From NCBI GenBank assembly GCA_902544085.1, contig CACCAP010000006.1:1-64000 (forward strand): a stretch of 64,000 nt of DNA, read 5' to 3'. Source of the stretch: an uncultured Bacteroidota bacterium. Its GTDB lineage: Bacteria; Bacteroidota; Bacteroidia; Flavobacteriales; Flavobacteriaceae. The translations under genes and the position numbers were made by a program. Positions 58,033-64,000 of this stretch are shown in pieces (within the stretch, counting starts at the first letter, position 1; every line of letters starts with the position of its first letter). The notes beneath the pieces were generated by a model that ran no database searches, was not told the DNA's origin, and saw nothing but the letters and a program-made list of their open reading frames with translations.

Positions 58033-60421
58033 GAGTTGTTTAAATAGAAAGCTTGTTATTGATGTTTTAATCATTTGCTCTTTTTGTCTAATCTCACTTA
58101 TTTATTTTAAACCCGTTCTTTCTGGGAAAAAAATCAAACAATCTGACATTGATCAATTCTCAGGAATGTCACGTCAAATAGTTGAGCACAGAGAAAATTT
58201 TGATGAAGAACCTTATTGGTTGGATAATGCTTTTTTGGGTATGCCTACATATCAGGTTGCTGTAAGCTATCCATTTGATGTTTTGGACAAGGTTGACAAA
58301 ATAATTCGTTTTCTGCCAAGACCTGCTGATTATCTTTTTGTTTATCTGTTGTCTTTTTTCCTTTTATTAAAGAGCATGAAAGTTAGAAGTGATTATGCTT
58401 TTTTTGGGTCCATTGCTTTTGCCTTTTCCACATACCTAATCATTATTCTTGGTGTTGGTCACAACACAAAAGCTCTGGCAATTGGTTATGCTCCAATAGC
58501 TTTAGCTGGGTTTTTCAAAATCCTAAATAATCGAACTCTAAGTGGTGTTGTTATCTGTTCTGTTGGTCTTGGACTTCAAATAAACGCCAACCACTACCAA
58601 ATGACTTACTACTTTATGATGCTGATGGGTCTTATTTTGATCGTGTCAATTTTATTTGAAAGAGGCGATAATTTAAAAAGCAAGTTTGCAAAAACTGGAG
58701 CATTCTCATTATCTGTATTAATTGCAATTCTTTTAAACTCTTCATCCATAATGGCGACAAAAGAATACTCAGAATTTAGCACTAGAGGAAATTCTGAAAT
58801 CAGTATTAATTCCGATGGTAGTGAAAAGACTGATCTTGACGGTCTCAGTAAAGACTACATAACAGAATACAGCTATGGAAAAATTGAAAGCCTAAATCTT
58901 ATTATACCAAGATTTATGGGGGGAGGAAGTTCTGATCTTATTGGGAAGGACACAGATTTTTTCAAAAGCTTATCCAATTATGATCCTCAATCAGCAAGCT
59001 TGATCTATCAAAATGCTAGGTTATACTGGGGAGATCAACCCATCGTTGCTGCACCGGCATATATAGGGATAAGTGTATTTTATTTATTCATTATATCTCT
59101 TTTTTATTTAGACAAGAAAACCTTGAGGTGGGTTTTTCCGTCTTTGATTTTCGCATTGTTATTATCATGGGGCAAAAACTTTTCTGCATTAACAGACTTA
59201 ATGATTGACTATTTTCCTTTCTATGATAAGTTTCGGGCCGTATCATCAATACAAGTAATAATCGAACTTATAATTCCCTTGATTGCCGCGTTTGGATTAT
59301 ACAAAATATTTGAAGGGCAACATCAAAAGACAATGAGCTACAAAAAAATTATTTATCCATCATTGATTTTTTTAACAACCCTATTTTTGCTTTTACTATT
59401 TGGCGAATCAATTTTTAAATTTCAATCCGAAAGAGAAGTTTTTGGGGCATATCCTGAAATTCTTGACATGATTATAAATGAAAGAAAATCCATATTTAGA
59501 ACAGACGTAATGCGTTCGATATTTATTGTTTCTGTACTTTTTGCTTCAATTTTTGCAGTCAAAAAAACATACTTATCAAAAAAATATCTACTTCCAATTC
59601 TAACTATAATTGTGTTAGCAGATCTGTGGTCGTTTAATAAAAATTACGTCAATGATGACAACTTTACTAATGCATCTAAAGTTAAAACTCCATTTATATT
59701 AAATGATCTTGACAAAGAAATTTTGAATGACAAATCCGACTTTAGGGTATATGAAAGCTTTCGCGGATTTGTAAATGGAAGAACCTCTTTTTTTCATAAT
59801 TCAATTTCGGGCTATCATGCTGCAAAGCCCAAAAGAATGCAAGATATCTATGACTTCTACCTTTTAAAAAATAATTTGCGTGTTCTAGACATGCTAAACG
59901 TAAAGTATATAATTGATTTAAATGAAAGCGGAAATATCGAACTAAAAATCAATGAAGATGTTTTGGGTAGCGCATGGTTTGTTAATGAAGTACAAAAAGT
60001 AACAGACTCGAATCAAGAACTTCTTAGTTTATCTAGTTTAGACTATAAAAAAACATGTTTGAGTACTCATTTGAATAATAAAACATATAGTGATAGTTCT
60101 AAGAATTACGTTGAAGTTGTAGAAAAGATGCCGAATAAAATTATATATAAGGTGTTTTCAAATGATACTGGATTTATTGTGTTTTCCGAAGCTTTTTACA
60201 AAAACGGATGGGTAGCAAAAATTAATGGTCAGGTTACAGATCATCATAAAGTAAACTATCTGCTTCGTGGACTAGAAGTTGAAGGGGGAGAACATGAAAT
60301 TGTATTTACTTTTGAGCCTGCCATTATTAAAACGGGCTCGTTGTTAATGGCGAGTTCAAATATTTTATTATTGATTTTAGTCTTCTTTTCCTTTAGAAAT
60401 CTGATAAAAAATGTACAATAA
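58016..60421 (+). CDS. YfhO family membrane protein
   Basis: The 801-residue protein has about a dozen membrane helices followed by a C-terminal periplasmic domain (about 560-770). Features such as DQFSGMSRQIVEHR near residue 43, PYWLDNAFLGMPTYQV near 60 and GWVAKINGQVTDHHKVNYLLRGL near 730 fit YfhO, a GT-C-like family implicated in decorating teichoic acids or surface glycans. It starts the polysaccharide gene run and overlaps both neighbours. Confidence 0.88.
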   Translation: MRRLIKSCLNRKLVIDVLIICSFCLISLIYFKPVLSGKKIKQSDIDQFSGMSRQIVEHRENFDEEPYWLDNAFLGMPTYQVAVSYPFDVLDKVDKIIRFLPRPADYLFVYLLSFFLLLKSMKVRSDYAFFGSIAFAFSTYLIIILGVGHNTKALAIGYAPIALAGFFKILNNRTLSGVVICSVGLGLQINANHYQMTYYFMMLMGLILIVSILFERGDNLKSKFAKTGAFSLSVLIAILLNSSSIMATKEYSEFSTRGNSEISINSDGSEKTDLDGLSKDYITEYSYGKIESLNLIIPRFMGGGSSDLIGKDTDFFKSLSNYDPQSASLIYQNARLYWGDQPIVAAPAYIGISVFYLFIISLFYLDKKTLRWVFPSLIFALLLSWGKNFSALTDLMIDYFPFYDKFRAVSSIQVIIELIIPLIAAFGLYKIFEGQHQKTMSYKKIIYPSLIFLTTLFLLLLFGESIFKFQSEREVFGAYPEILDMIINERKSIFRTDVMRSIFIVSVLFASIFAVKKTYLSKKYLLPILTIIVLADLWSFNKNYVNDDNFTNASKVKTPFILNDLDKEILNDKSDFRVYESFRGFVNGRTSFFHNSISGYHAAKPKRMQDIYDFYLLKNNLRVLDMLNVKYIIDLNESGNIELKINEDVLGSAWFVNEVQKVTDSNQELLSLSSLDYKKTCLSTHLNNKTYSDSSKNYVEVVEKMPNKIIYKVFSNDTGFIVFSEAFYKNGWVAKINGQVTDHHKVNYLLRGLEVEGGEHEIVFTFEPAIIKTGSLLMASSNILLLILVFFSFRNLIKNVQ

Positions 60422-60971
60422 AATTCCTGTCAATCGATACAATAAAACCTTAAAAATGTTGAATAAAGTGTGTCCTTCACCATCCGTTATTTTTGACCTT
60501 GGTGTTAGAAATCCATTTTCTGATATTATGGAAAAAAACCATTACAAAGTGTACAACACAAGTGGACAGGACTTTGACACAAACCCGAAAGTTGATATTC
60601 CAAATGATGTAGATTTAGTGACAGGGTTTGAAATTATAGAACACTTAGTGTCGCCATATACATTGTTAAAGAACATAAATGCCAAGAAGATTTTTTTGAC
60701 AGTTCCTTTAAAGCTATGGTTTGCAAATGCATACAGAAATAAAGATGATGAAAGGGATCGACATTATCATGAGTTCGAGGCCTGGCAGTTTGATTGGCTT
60801 TTAGAAAAATCTGGATGGAAAATAATCAAAAAAGAGTTTTGGAAAAGCCCTACAAATAAAATTGGATTTAGACCTTTTTTAAGACTCTTCACAAACAGAT
60901 ATTATGCCGTTTATGCAGAGAGAACAGAGGAGGATTTTGACAATTATTATAAAGGAGTTTTGAATTTGTAG
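60411..60971 (+). CDS. SAM-dependent methyltransferase-like protein
   Basis: A 186-residue protein with a shortened class I methyltransferase fold: IFDLGVRNPFSDIMEKNHYKVYNTSG (motif I region without the usual GxGxG), DLVTGFEIIEHLVSPYTLL (motif post-I/IV) and LTVPLKLWFANAY. The weak motif I suggests a divergent SAM or sugar methyltransferase. It overlaps the YfhO stop by 11 bases and precedes the glycosyltransferase by two. Confidence 0.7.
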   Translation: MYNKIPVNRYNKTLKMLNKVCPSPSVIFDLGVRNPFSDIMEKNHYKVYNTSGQDFDTNPKVDIPNDVDLVTGFEIIEHLVSPYTLLKNINAKKIFLTVPLKLWFANAYRNKDDERDRHYHEFEAWQFDWLLEKSGWKIIKKEFWKSPTNKIGFRPFLRLFTNRYYAVYAERTEEDFDNYYKGVLNL

Positions 60972-60973
60972 CT

Positions 60974-62152
60974 ATGAGGATAGGAATGATTTTAGATGCA
61001 CCATTCCCTGATGATGCCAGGGTATCAAATGAATGCGATGAATTAATCAAGCATGGGCACGAAATTTTTTTATTTTGTCTTTCTTACAAACAAAAATTTT
61101 TAAAGAAAGAAGTTTATGATGGAATAAATATTAGAAGATATTTCTGCTCTAAATTGGTTTATAAAAGCTCAGCTCTTGCAAACGATTTACCGTTCTACAA
61201 CATGAAAATGGCAAAAAAAATAAGACATTTTGTAAAAAACAATCAAATAGATTATTTACATATTCATGATATACAAATTGCTGGGGCAGCAATTCAAATT
61301 TGCGATGAATTAGGATTACAATTTACTTTAGATCTACATGAAAATAGGCCTGAAATAATGAAATACTATAAGCATGTGGATTCTTTTTGGGGGAAACTAT
61401 TGATTGATCCAAAACGTTGGAAAATTGCGGAAGAAAAATTTATTGAAAAAGCTCATAAAGTAATTACAGTTACAAAAGAAGCAAAAAAAGAACTATTGAA
61501 AAGGTGTATGATAAACGCAAAGAAAGTTGTCGTTTATCCCAATACTGTAAAAAAAAGTTTTTACCTAAATAAAAATATTGATCAAAAAATAAAGGATGAT
61601 TATTCAAAAAAATTTGTTTTGCTATACATTGGTAACACATCAAAAAGAAGAGGCTTAGAAACTGTTATAGATTCTTTGCCATTGCTAAAAGACAAAATCT
61701 TAAATATTAAATTGGTAATTATTGGTCAAAGTTCATTTGACAAAAAACTAAGGTCAAAGGTTAAAAAACTAAAGCTCTCTAATTTTGTTGATTTTATGGG
61801 TTGGAAGAAAGAAAACGAACTTTACAAATACCTCATGATAGCTCATTTGGGAATTTCACCCTTGCATAGAAATATACACCACGATACAACTTATGCAAAT
61901 AAACTTTTTCAATATATTTCATTTGGTGTTCCGGTTATTTGTAGCAATTCCGCAGCACAGTCAGAATTAATATCTAATTATAAATGCGGTAAAGTTTTTG
62001 AAGAACAAAACTCAAAAGATTTTGAAAAAAAGGTTCTTTCACTTTTAAACGATAAAAAAGAATATAATTTGATAAAAACAAACTGTTTAAATGCAATCAA
62101 GAAATTAAACAATAGTGTAGTCTCAAAAGAAATTGTCTCAATTTATGAATAG
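60974..62152 (+). CDS. Glycosyltransferase family 4 protein
   Basis: The 392-residue GT-B enzyme has MRIGMILDAPFPDDARVSNECDELIKHGHEI at the N-terminus and a C-terminal donor domain with LLYIGNTSKRRGLETVIDSL near 212, VDFMGWKKENELYKYL near 268 and ISPLHRNIHHDTTYANKLFQYISFGVPVICSNSAAQSELI near 293. It probably adds a sugar to a surface polysaccharide. It ends eight bases inside the next gene. Confidence 0.88.
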   Translation: MRIGMILDAPFPDDARVSNECDELIKHGHEIFLFCLSYKQKFLKKEVYDGINIRRYFCSKLVYKSSALANDLPFYNMKMAKKIRHFVKNNQIDYLHIHDIQIAGAAIQICDELGLQFTLDLHENRPEIMKYYKHVDSFWGKLLIDPKRWKIAEEKFIEKAHKVITVTKEAKKELLKRCMINAKKVVVYPNTVKKSFYLNKNIDQKIKDDYSKKFVLLYIGNTSKRRGLETVIDSLPLLKDKILNIKLVIIGQSSFDKKLRSKVKKLKLSNFVDFMGWKKENELYKYLMIAHLGISPLHRNIHHDTTYANKLFQYISFGVPVICSNSAAQSELISNYKCGKVFEEQNSKDFEKKVLSLLNDKKEYNLIKTNCLNAIKKLNNSVVSKEIVSIYE

Positions 62153-63416
62153 AAAATCTATTGGAATATTGACTTACTATTGGCCACCGTCAGGTGGATC
62201 AGGTGTTCAAAGATGGTTACGATTTTCTAATCATCTTGTAGAATTGGGTTGGGAAGTTCACGTATTTACATTTAAAAAACCCCAGTATGATGTGGTTGAT
62301 AAAGAAATTGAAAAGGAGGTAAATCCGGCAATAAAAGTAAATAGGATAAAAGGATTTGAACCATCAAGGTTTTTAAAAAGCATATTTAGTTATAAATCAA
62401 AATTTAAAATATATTCTGATGGGACAGGCTTTAAACACAACACTAACTCAATTACATCATCGATAATTCGTGAATTGTTTTTCTTCCCAGATGCAAGACG
62501 TTTTTTAGTTGGTCCTGCTTACAGGTATATAAAAAAATACTATTTAGAAAATAATTTAAATCACCTTGTCACAACTGGTCCTCCTCATTCAATGCACCAG
62601 GTTGGCCTAAAACTAAAAAGAGATATTCGCATAAAATGGATTTCAGACTTTAGAGATCCTTGGTCTAATTTTTTTCAAAATAAATTATTGAATCAATTAG
62701 AATCCACACTAAAAAAACATGCTAGAGAAGAAAAAATAATTTTAAAAAATGCTAATGCAATTTTTACAACTGCAAAAAGCTTAAATGATGAATTTTTTAA
62801 AATCAATAATCAATGTTTTTATGTGCCTAGTGGTTTTGATACCCTTCTATCAAGTAAACCTTATAGAAAATTTAGAATTCTATACTCTGGAGCAATGAAA
62901 CCCATACAAAACCCAAAAAATCTGTGGTCTGTTTTGGCTGATCTTATAGATTCAGATGAGAATTTCAAAAAACTAGTTGAAATAGTCTTGATTGGAAATA
63001 TAAGCCCTCACGTATATAACTCCGAAGAATTTAAAAAGATTAAAAAAAGACAAATTATACGTCCAATGTCTAAAAATGAACTAGATAAAGAAATTGGAAT
63101 TTCGGAGGTTTTGGTTGTTTGTTCTGTGAATATGAAAGATTGCAATGATATAATCCCTGGAAAGTTTTTTCACTATCTGTCATCTGGAAAGAAAATTCTA
63201 GGAATTAGTAATAAAGGGAGTGATCTTGAAAACATCATAATTGAAACACAATCTGGTAAGTCATTCGGCTATGATAATTATCATGGTTTAAAAAATTATA
63301 TTTATGAAAGCTTTAAAAGTTATTTGGAGGGAAAATCAAAAGAGAGAAAGCCTATTCCTGCATATATGTCGAGGAATATTGCAAAAAGAATTGAGAAAAT
63401 AATTATAACATTATAA
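62145..63416 (+). CDS. Glycosyltransferase family 4-like protein
   Basis: A 423-residue GT-B protein starting at ATG 62145, which overlaps the upstream stop by eight bases. It has ILTYYWPPSGGSGVQRWLRFSNHL near the N-terminus (acceptor domain) and ILYSGAMKPIQNPKNLWSVLADL near 245 plus FFHYLSSGKKILGISNKGSD near 343 in the donor domain. It is paralogous in fold to the preceding GT4 gene. Confidence 0.85.
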   Translation: MNRKSIGILTYYWPPSGGSGVQRWLRFSNHLVELGWEVHVFTFKKPQYDVVDKEIEKEVNPAIKVNRIKGFEPSRFLKSIFSYKSKFKIYSDGTGFKHNTNSITSSIIRELFFFPDARRFLVGPAYRYIKKYYLENNLNHLVTTGPPHSMHQVGLKLKRDIRIKWISDFRDPWSNFFQNKLLNQLESTLKKHAREEKIILKNANAIFTTAKSLNDEFFKINNQCFYVPSGFDTLLSSKPYRKFRILYSGAMKPIQNPKNLWSVLADLIDSDENFKKLVEIVLIGNISPHVYNSEEFKKIKKRQIIRPMSKNELDKEIGISEVLVVCSVNMKDCNDIIPGKFFHYLSSGKKILGISNKGSDLENIIIETQSGKSFGYDNYHGLKNYIYESFKSYLEGKSKERKPIPAYMSRNIAKRIEKIIITL

Positions 63417-63418
63417 AA

Positions 63419-64000
63419 ATGGGAATTGTATTCAACCAATCTTATAAAAACATTATCATAATTATTGTTGCAATCCTAATTGGGGGGTTTAATACCCTGT
63501 TCTTTTATCCAACTTTTCTTAAAGCTCAATATTATGGTCTAGTTGTTTTTCTGCTGGCAACATCAAATCTTCTTATGCCACTGGTTTCATTTGGAAGCCA
63601 GCATACGATAATAAAATATTTTTCATCTTATAAAAGTAAAAGAGAAAAGGACATTTTTATGTCCTCCGTTATTTTTATTCCGATGCTTACTATCATTCCC
63701 ATTTCTTTACTAGTGGTGCAATTTCATGATACAATTGGGAATTTCCTGTCAATTCAAAATCCAATAATTGATTCTTATGTGTGGGTTATATTCTTGGTTG
63801 CTTTTGCAACGTCTTATTTTGAAGTTTTTTATTCCTGGGCTAGGGTTCAATTAAAGTCCGTATTTGGGAATTTTTTGAAAGAAATATTTCCTAGAGTTTC
63901 AATTTTGATACTTCTTAGCTTGGTTTATATAGGACATGTTACTAAAGAAAACTTTATTTGGTGGCTTACTGGATTTTATTACTTGAGATTACTGATTATG
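63419..64000 (+). CDS. Polysaccharide flippase-like membrane protein (cut by window end)
   Basis: An open frame starts two bases after the glycosyltransferase stop and runs 194 codons to the window end. Its N-terminus (GIVFNQSYKNIIIIIVAILIGGF) and repeated long helices, with LMPLVSFGSQHTIIKYFSSYK near residue 55, match Wzx/MATE-type O-antigen flippases. It would move lipid-linked sugar units across the inner membrane, completing the surface-polysaccharide operon. Confidence 0.75.
   Translation, partial: MGIVFNQSYKNIIIIIVAILIGGFNTLFFYPTFLKAQYYGLVVFLLATSNLLMPLVSFGSQHTIIKYFSSYKSKREKDIFMSSVIFIPMLTIIPISLLVVQFHDTIGNFLSIQNPIIDSYVWVIFLVAFATSYFEVFYSWARVQLKSVFGNFLKEIFPRVSILILLSLVYIGHVTKENFIWWLTGFYYLRLLIM

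Noticed and set aside
1..64000. CRISPR arrays, tRNA or rRNA genes, insertion sequences
   Set aside because: No evenly spaced repeats, no recognisable tRNA T-loop or cloverleaf, and no transposase or integrase frame was found by reading.

Overview
The window is AT-rich, densely packed bacterial DNA from the Bacteroidota, most likely a marine member of the Flavobacteriaceae. The evidence is family content (DUF4286, DUF4834, YfhO, MerC- and DoxX-like proteins, SusC/D-free polysaccharide hydrolases with lipoboxes, a T9SS type A C-terminus), very small intergenic spaces, and a recurring upstream TAnnTTTG element, which is the -7 box of Bacteroidota promoters. I see no tRNA, rRNA, insertion sequence or CRISPR array.

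Layout. 1-5 kb: a secreted hydrolase, rpmF-yceD-pdxA on the minus strand, then ribE and an EamA transporter. 5-12.4 kb: small secreted and membrane proteins, a CDGSH mini-protein/FMN reductase/pirin redox operon, and two paralogous pairs of tiny membrane proteins. 12.4-17.8 kb: a GH15 enzyme divergent from a fused trehalose-6-phosphate synthase/phosphatase, which overlaps an acyltransferase-SGNH hydrolase fusion. 17.8-24.3 kb: a minus-strand operon with an ABC ATPase, a permease fused to an M1 metallopeptidase, an SDR oxidoreductase and small membrane proteins. 24.4-36 kb: a parallel beta-helix lipoprotein, DUF975, MerC, an S9 peptidase, a beta-lactamase-fold hydrolase, two small lipoproteins and a GH16 glucanase. 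36-42 kb: small membrane proteins, DUF2237, menG with a thiamine-binding-like protein, a COG0523 metal-chaperone GTPase and a CNNM/CorC transporter.

42-49.7 kb: a minus-strand carbohydrate region with CIA30, an SMP-30 lactonase, a beta-helix lipoprotein, a type I sulfatase and a divergent clan-A-like glycoside hydrolase. It suggests scavenging of a sulfated polysaccharide, but it contains no SusC/SusD pair. 49.7-54.0 kb: a two-gene restriction island. It holds a type IIG-like restriction-modification enzyme and an EVE/PUA-like protein fused to a NucS-like nuclease, and it sits exactly at the 3' end of mnmE. A degenerate copy of the mnmE 3' end, still reading FCIGK-stop, flanks it on the other side, so it looks like a site-specific integration at mnmE, but no integrase is present. 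54-57.8 kb: mnmE, a GNAT-like protein and an outer-membrane-like protein. 57.8-64 kb: a plus-strand surface-polysaccharide operon (DUF4834, YfhO, methyltransferase, two glycosyltransferases, flippase cut by the window end).

Several genes shorter than 60 codons were read directly from the sequence. Many are translationally coupled to their upstream neighbour. Convergent genes typically meet with overlapping stop codons and leave no space for terminators.
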